Positions 33,214 through 41,966 of a stretch of 60,641 nucleotides of DNA are shown here, piece after piece. The stretch's first letter is position 1. Each line of letters starts with the position of its first letter. The stretch spans positions 1 through 60,641 of the forward strand of contig PHAE01000011.1 in assembly GCA_002840285.1 (NCBI GenBank). The letters run 5' to 3'. Both the position numbers and the translations under genes were made by a program. Origin of the DNA: Firmicutes bacterium HGW-Firmicutes-11. Its GTDB lineage: Bacteria; Bacillota; Clostridia; Peptostreptococcales; Anaerovoracaceae. The notes under the pieces were generated by a model, which made no database searches, was not told where the DNA came from, and worked only from the letters and a program-made list of their open reading frames with translations.

Positions 33214-34902
33214 TTAAGTGCCGATAGGCACATCTAGTACTACTGTGGTCCCTGATCCCGGCTGAGACTCGATGATGACAGAGCCGCCAATTTGTGTCAT
33301 CCTTTCTCGCATGAACGTCAAGCCGAAATGCTTGCCGACCTCTAAAATCAAATCAGCTTGATTAAAACCGATGCCGTCATCAGAGATGCTGATAATGACA
33401 TAGCCGTCTTCCTCAACAAACACAACCTTCACCTTATGAGCGCCGCCATGTTTTCTGGCATTGGTCAGAGCTTCCTGAATGACGCGCATCACCTGAATAC
33501 CAACGTCAGGATTTAATATGTCTTCACTTAACTCTTCGGGTAACAGCAATTCTGTGTCTATGTCGAAGGATGTGTGATAGTGATCAAGGTATTTCCGCAG
33601 AGCATGGAGAAAAGACCATTCTGATTCCATCCCGGCCCTGAGACTGAAGATAGACTCGCGGACATCGGCATGGGCTTCCTGGGCAACTTCCGAGAGACGG
33701 CTCAGGATAGGCACTGTTTTTCCAGTGTTGCCCGCCACCGCCCAATTTTGAGCTGTCTGGGCTTGCATACTGATATAGCCAAGGACCTGTCCGATACTGT
33801 CATGCAGTTCGCGCGCCAGGCGCTCGCGTTCCTGCAGCGTGGCAACGACCCGTTGCTTATCCAACAAAAGTTCATGTGAACGTCTTTGTTCGGTTGTATT
33901 ATGAAGCAACAGGAGATATCCAAGCGCTTCACCGCTTTTATCCAACAGGTGCGTGAGGCCTAAACTGTAATATCGGGCAGCATCGCCCAAACCTAGGTTA
34001 ATCTCAAATTTTGTGAGTTCTATCTTGCCGGGCTGCACCTCGATACCGGAGTCGGAGGGCATCATTTCCACTATTGCCCGTCCGCACAGGCTGGAAGCGG
34101 GTCTATTAAATATTTCCGTGGCAGCAGGATTTATATCTACAATATGTCCCTGCATATCCAGCACAAGCATACCGTCGCTCATTTGCTCAATGACAATGGT
34201 ACGAGCCAGCAGAATTGGATCCAAAACACGGAAATGGAACAGGGCAAAGGCATAAAGGGAACATGACAGGCCTATTACGACAAGGACTGATTCGCCTGGG
34301 CTGAAAATATGGTTATATAGACTGTCAATCACATACATAAACCGGCCGGAAATCTGACCGAATAACATGATCGCCACGGGCCAGCGGGATCGTGAAGATC
34401 TGATTGCCAACCTTAGCAGCGCAAAGAGATTCACTAGACCCAGCAGATTGGCATACCCAATCGAAACCCAGGTGCCAATGCCATACTTGGCAACGACATA
34501 TTCCTCCAGCTCAAATGAAGTCCAAATCAGTTGATGATAATTGTTCGTTACCATCAGGCTAAATACTAGAAGTGCGGGGATGGATAACAGAACCAAATTC
34601 CGGCGTGTAAGGAAACGACCAAGCCCCGCATATTCGATAAAGAAACAACTTAGGGCAGTAACCGTGGGGATTTGCCATAAGGCGTGAAACTTCATCCAAT
34701 AAATTTTGGTTGAAAAGTCCATTGCCGCAATTTCCAGACTCGTCCCGATTGCCCACAACATCGCGAAAAGACATCCTATGGCAAATGCCTTGGCGCCAGG
34801 TACATTTCGCCGGTTCCAGCTGTAAAATCCAAGGAAAATGGTCGAGGCGACCGAAATCATCGCTGGCCATAGATCCTGACTATAAGCATAATTCCAAGTC
34901 AT
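33214..34902 (-). CDS. 7TM sensor histidine kinase with PAS domain
   Basis: Sensor kinase of 562 residues. The first 230 residues form about seven membrane helices of the HisK_7TM type (WMKFHALWQIPTVTALSCFF). A PAS domain follows (EQMSDGMLVLDMQGHIVDIN), then the HisKA_3 motif ERLARELHDSIGQVLG with phospho-His about 367, an N-box (EALTNARKHGGA) and ISDDGIGFN / FGLTFMRERMTQIGG. The initiation codon is ATG 34902, six bases after GGAAGGA; the frame is open to a TTG two codons earlier. The ligand is unknown. The pair is divergent from an ABC exporter operon and upstream of the surface protein. Confidence 0.9.
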   Translation of the reverse strand: MTWNYAYSQDLWPAMISVASTIFLGFYSWNRRNVPGAKAFAIGCLFAMLWAIGTSLEIAAMDFSTKIYWMKFHALWQIPTVTALSCFFIEYAGLGRFLTRRNLVLLSIPALLVFSLMVTNNYHQLIWTSFELEEYVVAKYGIGTWVSIGYANLLGLVNLFALLRLAIRSSRSRWPVAIMLFGQISGRFMYVIDSLYNHIFSPGESVLVVIGLSCSLYAFALFHFRVLDPILLARTIVIEQMSDGMLVLDMQGHIVDINPAATEIFNRPASSLCGRAIVEMMPSDSGIEVQPGKIELTKFEINLGLGDAARYYSLGLTHLLDKSGEALGYLLLLHNTTEQRRSHELLLDKQRVVATLQERERLARELHDSIGQVLGYISMQAQTAQNWAVAGNTGKTVPILSRLSEVAQEAHADVRESIFSLRAGMESEWSFLHALRKYLDHYHTSFDIDTELLLPEELSEDILNPDVGIQVMRVIQEALTNARKHGGAHKVKVVFVEEDGYVIISISDDGIGFNQADLILEVGKHFGLTFMRERMTQIGGSVIIESQPGSGTTVVLDVPIGT

Positions 34903-34993
34903 AGGCAATCCTTCCTACGATAGAAAGTTAACTTAGGAACGCTTAAAATATACCTTCCGCTTCTTTGGGCATTGAAAGTGCTCTATATGTTCC

Positions 34994-35021
34994 ATTATAT
35001 CGCATAATAGATAAACGACAA
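34994..35021 (-). promoter_or_regulatory. Promoter of the 7TM kinase-regulator operon
   Basis: Minus-strand TTGTCG (35016-35021) and TATAAT (34994-34999) with a 16-base spacer. Leader of roughly 85 nt. Confidence 0.65.
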
Positions 35022-35070
35022 TAATATTTAATAACGCATCAATGCAAGAATATGACTGCATCCATGACTC

Positions 35071-35091
35071 CGGTCACTTATCATATGACCG
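35071..35091. promoter_or_regulatory. Inverted repeat CGGTCA-N9-TGACCG, candidate operator
   Basis: CGGTCA (35071-35076) and TGACCG (35086-35091) are perfect inverted arms. They lie just upstream of TGGTACGAT (35099-35107), a possible extended -10 for the ABC exporter operon, where an activator or repressor would sit. Confidence 0.45.
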
Positions 35092-35137
35092 AACCAACTG
35101 GTACGATGGATCCATAATAAACAAGGAGGCAATGATA

Positions 35138-35350
35138 ATGAACGATATCGCTTTAACGAAAGAACTGGTACTGATGCTTGCGCCGCTGATCGCTTTACAA
35201 TTGGGTATGGCCATCTACTGCGCGGTCAAAATCTTCACCGAGGGTGTGGAAAATCTCAATAAGTGGATCTGGCTTGGCATTTGCCTATTCTTGAATCTAC
35301 TTGGCCCGATCCTCTTTCTCATCATAGGCCGAAGGAAGGTGCCATCATGA
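35138..35350 (+). CDS. Small PLDc_N-type membrane protein
   Basis: Protein of 70 residues with two helices (LVLMLAPLIALQLGMAIYC and KWIWLGICLFLNLLGPILFL) and a basic end GRRKVPS. The layout is that of the phospholipase D nuclease N-terminal (PLDc_N) family, small membrane proteins often found with ABC exporters. AAGGAGG (35123-35129) selects ATG 35138 over 35132. Its stop overlaps the ABC ATPase start by four bases, so the two are translationally coupled and it may be an accessory subunit. Confidence 0.7.
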   Translation: MNDIALTKELVLMLAPLIALQLGMAIYCAVKIFTEGVENLNKWIWLGICLFLNLLGPILFLIIGRRKVPS

Positions 35351-36261
35351 TCCGTGTAACGAATCTTCACAAAAAATTCAACACCTATCATGCGCTGAAA
35401 GGTATCAATATGACCGTTAAAAAGGGAGAAATCTATGGATTCATCGGTAGAAACGGCGCAGGCAAATCAACGACGATGAACATACTGGCAGGGTTGTCCC
35501 GACCCACAGAAGGCCAGTGCATCGTTAACGGCAAGGATGTGAGCAAGCTTCGACATCCCAGCGAACTTGCAATCGGATATCTTCCAGAAGATCCAAAATT
35601 CTACGCATGGATGACCGCCCGTGAGACCTTGGATTATCTTGGAAACAGTGGCGACAATCCAATGACCAAAGAAGCGATCAATGATATTTTGGACTGGGTT
35701 TCACTCAACAAGGATGCGGATCGAAGGGTCGGCGGGTATTCCAGAGGAATGCGGCAGCGACTGGGAATAGCAACGGCACTCATCAAGGACCCGGAATTGC
35801 TTATTCTTGATGAACCATCTTCCGCTCTCGACCCGGAAGGTCGTAGCGACGTTCTCCGATTGATCACTGAGCTAAAACAAATGGGGAAGACTATTCTTTT
35901 TTCCACCCATATCCTAAGCGATGTGGAACGGGTCTGCGATACCGTTGGCATCATAGTCGATGGCAGACTAACGATGCAGCGCCCCCTGGCGAAGGTCAAA
36001 AGAGAAATGATCGTTCCTGTCTATGACATCGTCTTAGAAGAACCTCCCAACCCATGGTTGTTGGAAGCTCTGCGAAAGCACCCAAAGATATCCCATTTGT
36101 CCTCCAAGGAGACGGTTCTCTCCGTGACCACAAGCGAACCAGAACATTTTTCGTTGGAGTTGATGACATTTTTTGCCAGCCACCGGATGGAGGTCAGCAG
36201 TTTCTCCAGACGGAAGCCCGATCTGGAGGATATTTTTCTCAAGGAGGTGAATGGAAAATGA
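35347..36261 (+). CDS. ABC transporter ATP-binding protein
   Basis: ATPase of 304 residues. Walker A GRNGAGKSTTMN, signature YSRGMRQRLGIAT, Walker B LLILDEPSSALDP and H-loop LFSTHILSDVER are intact. The C-terminal 80 residues form the extension usual in exporter ATPases of the CcmA/NatA type. It overlaps the PLDc_N gene upstream and the permease downstream, both through ATGA. Confidence 0.92.
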   Translation: MIRVTNLHKKFNTYHALKGINMTVKKGEIYGFIGRNGAGKSTTMNILAGLSRPTEGQCIVNGKDVSKLRHPSELAIGYLPEDPKFYAWMTARETLDYLGNSGDNPMTKEAINDILDWVSLNKDADRRVGGYSRGMRQRLGIATALIKDPELLILDEPSSALDPEGRSDVLRLITELKQMGKTILFSTHILSDVERVCDTVGIIVDGRLTMQRPLAKVKREMIVPVYDIVLEEPPNPWLLEALRKHPKISHLSSKETVLSVTTSEPEHFSLELMTFFASHRMEVSSFSRRKPDLEDIFLKEVNGK

Positions 36262-37031
36262 AAAGAGACATAATGAAGGAAGTCCGATACGGTCTGCGCA
36301 ACAGCAGGTTCCTGATCTTGTTTGTTTCCATTCTCTTCCTCGCCATATCCGCTCCCGTCATGAACAAAGTGTTCCTGCCGATGCTCATGAAAAATCAGCT
36401 GCCAGGAATTACAGCCGAAACATTGGCTCAGATGCTGGATATGACACAATTGGGATCGATGCGAGGCTATATGGGAGATGTGTTTGAGATCGGAACGATC
36501 ATCATCGCCTTCACTCTCTGCGGTTTGCTCGCTCAGGAGATCAGAGACGACACTCTGGTCCTTCCCTTATGCTCCGGCAAGCGCTTTCCTGCGATCGTGG
36601 GATCGAAACTATTGGTATTTGGATTCTTTTTGGTACTGACTTCTGTGATCGCGACGCTCATCAACTATCTTTATGCCGGTGTTTTGTTTTCCTTTGATGT
36701 GGGTGTTGGTCCCGTGCTGCGAAGTGGGCTATTATTGGGATTTCATCTGCTCTTCCTCCTCTCCGCTCTTGTTTTTTGGGGAGCTGTGATTCGAAAACCG
36801 ATCGCCGCTGGATTGCTTACCTGCGCTACTGTGTATGGGACCCACATTGCAGGAAGCTTGTTAAAAATCGATTCCTATCTGCCGTCCGGTCTGTTCAGAG
36901 AAGCACAGTACTTTTCTGTGGTTCCTGCGTCAAGCATTTTGCAGACGCTAGCGATCACCATTGGTTTTGTATTTTTGCTGTATGGATTGACTCTGCTGCG
37001 GCTCCAGGGATTGGAATGGAATGAGAGGTAA
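36258..37031 (+). CDS. ABC-2 type transporter permease
   Basis: Membrane protein of 257 residues with about six helices, ABC-2 family layout, typical for exporters of peptides, antibiotics or ions. Start at ATG 36258 after AAGGAGGTGAAT, overlapping the ATPase stop by four bases; the frame stays open far upstream inside the ATPase gene but without a ribosome site. EIRDDTLVLPLCSGKRF resembles the cytoplasmic coupling loop of this family. Substrate unknown. Confidence 0.82.
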   Translation: MKRDIMKEVRYGLRNSRFLILFVSILFLAISAPVMNKVFLPMLMKNQLPGITAETLAQMLDMTQLGSMRGYMGDVFEIGTIIIAFTLCGLLAQEIRDDTLVLPLCSGKRFPAIVGSKLLVFGFFLVLTSVIATLINYLYAGVLFSFDVGVGPVLRSGLLLGFHLLFLLSALVFWGAVIRKPIAAGLLTCATVYGTHIAGSLLKIDSYLPSGLFREAQYFSVVPASSILQTLAITIGFVFLLYGLTLLRLQGLEWNER

Positions 37032-37038
37032 GGAAAAA

Positions 37039-37959
37039 ATGAATCAGGTCAAAGCAACAATAGCGGTCGGCGTTCTGCTTCTCCTTTTGGGAGCTCTCGT
37101 ATTGCCAAACGTCGGCTATGAAAAAATATCTTTGCCGGAGGGCACACTCTACGGTAAAGCGATCGACACCGGCAATGACGCTGTCGTGCTTCTGATTGCC
37201 GGATCCGGCCCAACGGATATGGATGGCAATACCCCGGTGATCGAGGGACGAAATGACAGTCTGATACAGCTAGCGAAAGCACTTGAAGAAAAAGGTATCT
37301 CTACTCTTCGATACGACAAGCGCACCGCGGGAAAAAGCGCTGATTCTATAGAAACAGAAACACTTGATTTTGATCAGTTCGTTTCGGATTCCGTTGCATG
37401 GATCCAACATGCAAAGGCTATGGGATACGAAAGGATCTATCTCGCTGGTCATAGCCAGGGCTCTCTCATCGCTATGCTCGCTGCATCGCAGGAGAGTGTG
37501 AATGGAGTGATTTCACTTGCCGGAGCCGGTTTTCCCATCGACATCACACTAGAACGGCAGCTTCTGGAACAGCTGGATGCCGATAGTGACGAGTTTTCCG
37601 TTATCGCCGGGTTGCGGGAAGGCAGATTGGATCCTTCCATGAAGAGCGATTCCATCCTCAGCTTGGACAAGCAGGAATTCCTTCTCACCTGGATGAAATA
37701 CGACCCCGCCGCCGTCATATCGACGTTGCCATGTCCCGCTCTCATCCTACAGGGTTCTGTCGATCTCCAGGTGAACGATGGTGAGTTTGATCGCTTGCGC
37801 AGCGCCAGTCCCCAGTCATTGGCGGTCATGTTCGAAGATATGAACCACGTGCTCAAACCGGTGAGCAGCGAAAAGGAAAATCTGTCCTCCTACTCAGATC
37901 CGGCCACCGGGATCGATCCTCGATTGGTTGATGCCATTGCAGACTTTGTGATAAAATAG
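37039..37959 (+). CDS. Exported alpha/beta hydrolase
   Basis: Protein of 306 residues with an N-terminal signal anchor (about 5-22, ATIAVGVLLLLLGALVLP). The catalytic triad is visible: nucleophile Ser in LAGHSQGSL (about 139), Asp in QGSVDLQV, His in DMNHVLK. GSGPTDMDGN marks the oxyanion region. This is the group of secreted alpha/beta hydrolases often placed beside ABC exporters in Firmicutes. ATG 37039 follows TAAGGAA; ATG 37021 would overlap the permease by 11 bases and lacks a ribosome site. Substrate unknown. Confidence 0.83.
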   Translation: MNQVKATIAVGVLLLLLGALVLPNVGYEKISLPEGTLYGKAIDTGNDAVVLLIAGSGPTDMDGNTPVIEGRNDSLIQLAKALEEKGISTLRYDKRTAGKSADSIETETLDFDQFVSDSVAWIQHAKAMGYERIYLAGHSQGSLIAMLAASQESVNGVISLAGAGFPIDITLERQLLEQLDADSDEFSVIAGLREGRLDPSMKSDSILSLDKQEFLLTWMKYDPAAVISTLPCPALILQGSVDLQVNDGEFDRLRSASPQSLAVMFEDMNHVLKPVSSEKENLSSYSDPATGIDPRLVDAIADFVIK

Positions 37960-37977
37960 GCACTGATGGAGGTTCTT

Positions 37978-39450
37978 ATGTGGATTCGAGTACTGATCGT
38001 TGCTCTTTGTACGTTTGTTATCGTTGGATCCTCTTCCCCGTTCTTTCCTGTGGGAGAGGTGGGGACGGATGCCTCGCTGGATGCTTTTACCGAGCACATG
38101 GATACACGCATTCCGGAACTCATGAGGGAGTATGAGATCCCGGGAGTCAGCGTTGCTTTGGTTCACGAGGGAAACCTCGTATGGTCAAATGCTTACGGAT
38201 ATGCTGACCTCCATAAGCATACGCCTCTGACAAAGGAAGCACGTCTTCGGGTACAGTCGATCTCAAAGTCGGTCACTGCCTGGGGCGTGATGAAATTGGT
38301 CGAACAAGGCCATATCGAACTGGACGCCCCTGTCCAGTCTTATCTGAAAAACTGGAGCTTTCCGGAGTCGTCCTACGCAACCGAAACCCTCACCGTCCGA
38401 CAGTTGCTCAACCACAGCGCAGGGTTGCCGCTGGGCGATATTTTTCTACGTTACTCCCCCAAAGATGAAATGCCGTCGCTGAAAGAACGTCTTTCCGCGG
38501 AAGTGTTTTTGTTTCAAGAGCCGGGCGCACGTTTCTCCTATTCCAATACCGGCTTCAACTTGCTCGAACTTCTGATCGAGGAAGTTACAGGGCGAACGTT
38601 CTCTTCATACATGGAGCAGGAGATCCTGCTGCCCCTCGGCATGGACCACTCAAGTTTTCAATGGAGTGAGGTATTCGACCCTCCCGTTCCTAATGGGTAC
38701 GATTTAAAAGGTCGTGAGATTCCGGTTTATGTTTATCCAGAAAAGGCCTCAGGCGGTCTTTTTGCAACGGCAGAAGACATCGGCCTCTTCCTCACAGCGG
38801 GAATGGCTGTGAACACCGAAGAATCTTCCATTCTAGATCAAAAAAGCATAGAAGAACTCTATTCGCCGAATATGGAACACTTGGGGCTTTATACCATGGT
38901 CTTTGATTCTTACGGTCTGGGCCATTACATCGAGCGTTTAAAGGACGGCAGCATCGCCGTTTCCCATGGCGGGCAAGGCACTGGATGGATGAGCCATTTC
39001 CACTCGATCCCAGTATCAGGTGATGGAATCGTCCTTCTGGCCAACAGTCAAAGAAGCTGGCCGATGATTTCTTATGTTTTAGCAGATTGGTCGCATTGGA
39101 TCGGACATTCTCCGTTGGGTATGTCCCGGATCGCAACGGCGGACTTCATTCTTTGGATCGTCGTTGGTCTGATTCTGTTCCTGGCCTTGCTGATACTGTG
39201 GACTGTTGCGGATGGGCTCCTTCGCAGACGACTTCTAATCGCGTCACTATCCGTACATCTTCGATGGCAACGTTTGATTCAACTTGTAACATCTTTATCC
39301 ATCATAGCGATCCTAGTCTGGTGCGCCAATCAAAAGTATCTGTTCTTGACATCGGTGTTTCCCATCTCATCGATATGGTTGGGCACATCCGCGTTTCTTC
39401 TGGCGGCTGTTATCCTGCTGTCTGCATTCTGTATCAATAGAGAAAGTTGA
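37978..39450 (+). CDS. Serine beta-lactamase-family protein with C-terminal membrane helices
   Basis: Protein of 490 residues. Signal peptide (WIRVLIVALCTFVIVG), then a class C/beta-lactamase-related domain (about 35-370) with SISK (Ser about 94), YSN (about 188) and HGG (about 331), so all three active-site motifs are present. Three hydrophobic helices (about 385-490) follow. Such proteins are usually peptidases or esterases of the cell envelope rather than true resistance enzymes. TGGAGGT at 37967-37973 selects ATG 37978. It is the fifth gene of the PLDc_N-ABC-hydrolase operon, so a role in envelope peptide or antimicrobial handling is plausible, not shown. Confidence 0.85.
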   Translation: MWIRVLIVALCTFVIVGSSSPFFPVGEVGTDASLDAFTEHMDTRIPELMREYEIPGVSVALVHEGNLVWSNAYGYADLHKHTPLTKEARLRVQSISKSVTAWGVMKLVEQGHIELDAPVQSYLKNWSFPESSYATETLTVRQLLNHSAGLPLGDIFLRYSPKDEMPSLKERLSAEVFLFQEPGARFSYSNTGFNLLELLIEEVTGRTFSSYMEQEILLPLGMDHSSFQWSEVFDPPVPNGYDLKGREIPVYVYPEKASGGLFATAEDIGLFLTAGMAVNTEESSILDQKSIEELYSPNMEHLGLYTMVFDSYGLGHYIERLKDGSIAVSHGGQGTGWMSHFHSIPVSGDGIVLLANSQRSWPMISYVLADWSHWIGHSPLGMSRIATADFILWIVVGLILFLALLILWTVADGLLRRRLLIASLSVHLRWQRLIQLVTSLSIIAILVWCANQKYLFLTSVFPISSIWLGTSAFLLAAVILLSAFCINRES

Positions 39451-39459
39451 GGTACTACA

Positions 39460-39879
39460 ATGGAACACATCGCATATTGTGAAACCCAGGCAAAGGAACT
39501 GGAGCGACTCTTGGCAGGTGAAAAAACAATGCTGATCCGGGGAGCAGCGGGGCGAAAACTTCCACATGGAAGAGTGAAAGCAGGTGAAATCGTTTATCTG
39601 ATCCCCAATGATTCCAGCGGCCGAATTCTTGCGAAGGCGATCGTTGCATCTGTGATCGATTCGGAGAAGCTGACCACAGACGCCTCCGTTTCGTTGATCG
39701 AGCAACACTTGGACAAACTCATGCTCAACGACCGTCAGAAGGAACGCTGGTATGGGAAACGATTTCTTTGCCTGATCGACCTTAAGGATGTGACAGAGGT
39801 CGAGCCCTTTTCCTATCGGCGGGAGAAGAACATGGATGACTGGATCACGGTAGAACGAATCGAAGATGTGATAGAATAA
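39460..39879 (+). CDS. ASCH/PUA-like domain protein
   Basis: Soluble protein of 139 residues, not clearly recognised. The middle (MLIRGAAGRKLPHGRVKAGEIVYLIPND) followed by alternating strands (GRILAKAIVASVID, RFLCLIDLKDVTEVE) is laid out like an ASCH domain, a PUA-related fold linked to RNA binding. It begins nine bases after the beta-lactamase-like gene and so ends that operon; GAGG precedes the ATG by seven bases. Domain assignment is by pattern only. Confidence 0.55.
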   Translation: MEHIAYCETQAKELERLLAGEKTMLIRGAAGRKLPHGRVKAGEIVYLIPNDSSGRILAKAIVASVIDSEKLTTDASVSLIEQHLDKLMLNDRQKERWYGKRFLCLIDLKDVTEVEPFSYRREKNMDDWITVERIEDVIE

Positions 39880-39910
39880 TATAGATCGAATAATTACAGG
39901 ATCAAATCGT

Positions 39911-39950
39911 AAAAGGAGCTGCGACATCTACGCAGCTCCTTCCTCTTTAT
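39911..39950 (+). terminator. Terminator of the PLDc_N-ABC-hydrolase operon
   Basis: AAGGAGCTGCG (39913-39923) and CGCAGCTCCTT (39931-39941) form a perfect 11-bp stem followed by a T-rich stretch. Confidence 0.8.
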
Positions 39951-39955
39951 TTTGT

Positions 39956-40001
39956 AGTTCGAGCGATTTTTAGTTCGAACGATTTTCAGTTCGAGCGATC
40001 T
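39956..40001. repeat. Three tandem 16-bp repeats
   Basis: AGTTCGAGCGATTTTT-like units begin at 39956, 39972 and 39988, an exact 16-base period, the last one slightly truncated. They fill the gap between the terminator and the convergent permease stop at 40005. Confidence 0.75.
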
Positions 40002-40004
40002 CTA

Positions 40005-40835
40005 CTAGTCCAGATCCAGCTTGTGGTTCAAGATCCATACGGTTCCAAAACTGAAGACTACGATCATGGCCAAGGTGTAGAGGATGCCGAGTCCCGTCGC
40101 GACGTTGAAGGTTTCGATCAGCTGTCCTGCCTTCTCGATGCTGAACGTATGGTCCATCGTCTCATACCACAGCTCACTGTTGGGGAGGAGAGGCTTGAAA
40201 ATTCGGCTGAGACCCTGGACCAGAACCGATTCGATCCAAGTGAACACAAAGAAGGACAGGATTCCGACAGGAACTCGGAATTTGTTCAGCTGTCGTAGAT
40301 GGGCGATGGAACACGACAGGAACAGCTTGGCAACTTCTTTGACGATGGACAGAATCATGAATAGGATGATGAGCACGATGAACAGCACGATTCCAAACAT
40401 GGATTGACCTTCCCATAAGTCAAACACATATCGTACCCCATTTACCATGTCATAGAGAATCCCGGGAGACATGATCAGCGAGAAAATAATCATACCGATC
40501 AACGAGACGATCCCAGTGAGTACGATCCACATCGTGCTGACGACCAACTTCGATATGACGATTTTTGTCGGCGTCACAGGCAGAGTCATGGTCAGATACC
40601 CTTCTCTGGAAAAGATGTTTGTGTTGTAGATCTTGAACAGACTGATCACAGTAATGACCACGACTGAGACCACGATGCCAAAGGCGACGATCCCCACAGC
40701 AGTGTTTACGATGATATTATCGATATTGCGGATAACCAGTGGAACGATGATGACTCCCAGCAATATTGCGAGATAGATCCCGGCAAAATCTCTCCAGGTG
40801 GACTTCACATCGTATTTTATCAATTTTGCTAACAT
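40005..40835 (-). CDS. ABC transporter permease of the YtrA-type operon
   Basis: Membrane protein of 276 residues with about six helices, no soluble domain. The segment FSREGYLTMTLPVTPTKIV is typical of ABC-2-like permeases paired with small GntR-regulated ATPases. Its start overlaps the ATPase stop by seven bases. Together with the ATPase and GntR regulator it forms a compact three-gene operon; Bacillus ytr operons of this kind respond to cell-wall antibiotics. Confidence 0.8.
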   Translation of the reverse strand: MLAKLIKYDVKSTWRDFAGIYLAILLGVIIVPLVIRNIDNIIVNTAVGIVAFGIVVSVVVITVISLFKIYNTNIFSREGYLTMTLPVTPTKIVISKLVVSTMWIVLTGIVSLIGMIIFSLIMSPGILYDMVNGVRYVFDLWEGQSMFGIVLFIVLIILFMILSIVKEVAKLFLSCSIAHLRQLNKFRVPVGILSFFVFTWIESVLVQGLSRIFKPLLPNSELWYETMDHTFSIEKAGQLIETFNVATGLGILYTLAMIVVFSFGTVWILNHKLDLD

Positions 40836-41530
40836 TTGAATACCTCCCGGAACAGTTGGTCAATGGATTTGTCTTCTGTTGCTCTGATGTTATCGATATC
40901 TCCCTGCAATACGATTTCTCCTTCTTTCAAGAAGAGCACTGTGTCGAAGATACGTTCCACATCGGAAACCAGATGAGTCGACATCAGAATCGTTGCATTT
41001 TCATTGTAGTTCGATAATATGGTGTCCATGATAAATTCTCTTGCTGCCGGATCTACGCCTCCGATCGGCTCGTCCAGCACGTAGATCATCGCATTTCTTG
41101 ACATGACCAGGCAAAGCTGAAATCTCTCCTGCATGCCCTTGGACATCGTTTTTATTTTCTGCGTTTCGTTGAGTCCCAATCGATGGAGCATTTCCGTACA
41201 CTTCCGCTCATCAAAGTCGGGATAAAAATCCTTGAACAAGGTGATCATATCCTTCGGACACATCCATCCACTGAAATAAGAAGTGTCGGGCAGATAAGAA
41301 ATCAGCGCCTTAGCTGCAGGTCCCGGTGCCATTCCATTGACTGTTACTGTACCGCTGTAATCCTTGATCACTCCTGCGATGATTTTGATCAATGTGGTTT
41401 TCCCGCTGCCGTTTGGTCCAAGCAGGCCTACGATATGGCCGCCATCCAGCTTTAGGTTCAAATTGGATATAGCGGTTTTGTTCGGATATGTCTTTGTCAG
41501 ATTCTTGATATCGATCAATTCACCGTTCAT
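40829..41530 (-). CDS. ABC transporter ATPase of the YtrA-type operon
   Basis: ATPase of 233 residues. Walker [13 protein letters not shown], signature [12 protein letters not shown], Walker [14 protein letters not shown] and H-loop [12 protein letters not shown] are present. The signature is SKGMQ rather than LSGGQ, which is common in this exporter subgroup. Its start overlaps the GntR stop (ATGA) and its end overlaps the permease start. Confidence 0.9.
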   Translation of the reverse strand: MNGELIDIKNLTKTYPNKTAISNLNLKLDGGHIVGLLGPNGSGKTTLIKIIAGVIKDYSGTVTVNGMAPGPAAKALISYLPDTSYFSGWMCPKDMITLFKDFYPDFDERKCTEMLHRLGLNETQKIKTMSKGMQERFQLCLVMSRNAMIYVLDEPIGGVDPAAREFIMDTILSNYNENATILMSTHLVSDVERIFDTVLFLKEGEIVLQGDIDNIRATEDKSIDQLFREVFKC

Positions 41531-41901
41531 TTGGATTCTCCCTCCCTGATTTTCTTCTGGAAAAGCTCTATCGCTTCCTGGTCTGTAAAACCAATGCTTT
41601 TCATCTGTTGAATAAACTGCTCTATGATTTCCTGTGCAACTGTCTCGCGCATCTTTACGATCAACTCCTTGTCCTTTGTGATAAAACGTCCGGTCGTACG
41701 CTCCGTGAATACCAACCCATCTCTTTCCAGCTCTGCAAGCGCCCTTTGCATGGTATTGGGATTCACCTCAAAGCTGATCGCCAAATCTCGCACCGATTCG
41801 AGCTTGGAACCGACATCCAATTCTCCTGATACAATCCGGTGCTTGAAATTATTGACCAATTGTATGTAAATCGGCATGTTCGACTGAAACTGATTTGCCA
41901 T
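41527..41901 (-). CDS. GntR-family transcriptional regulator (YtrA subfamily)
   Basis: Short regulator of 124 residues: N-terminal winged helix-turn-helix ([35 protein letters not shown]) and a brief dimerisation tail, without the ligand domain of larger GntR proteins, hence YtrA subfamily. First gene of its operon. A 40-bp perfect inverted repeat lies 26 bases upstream, almost certainly its own operator, so autorepression is expected. Confidence 0.9.
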   Translation of the reverse strand: MANQFQSNMPIYIQLVNNFKHRIVSGELDVGSKLESVRDLAISFEVNPNTMQRALAELERDGLVFTERTTGRFITKDKELIVKMRETVAQEIIEQFIQQMKSIGFTDQEAIELFQKKIREGESK

Positions 41902-41926
41902 GTGATTTGGAACCTCCTTCTGTATT

Positions 41927-41966
41927 ATTGTATTATTGTACTATCTGTCTAGTACAATAATACAAT
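41927..41966. promoter_or_regulatory. Operator of the GntR operon: 17-bp perfect inverted repeat
   Basis: Arm ATTGTATTATTGTACTA (41927-41943) and its exact complement (41950-41966) are separated by TCTGTC. Such a long, perfect palindrome before a YtrA-type gntR gene fits a dimer-binding operator, and its A/T-rich arms include possible -10 sequences. Confidence 0.8.

Noticed and set aside
37978-39450. True beta-lactamase resistance gene
   Set aside because: SxxK, YxN and HGG motifs fit, but the C-terminal membrane helices and operon context match envelope peptidase/esterase relatives.
39956-40001. Replication-origin-type iterons
   Set aside because: Only three AT-poor 16-bp units between two chromosomal operons, with no replication gene nearby.
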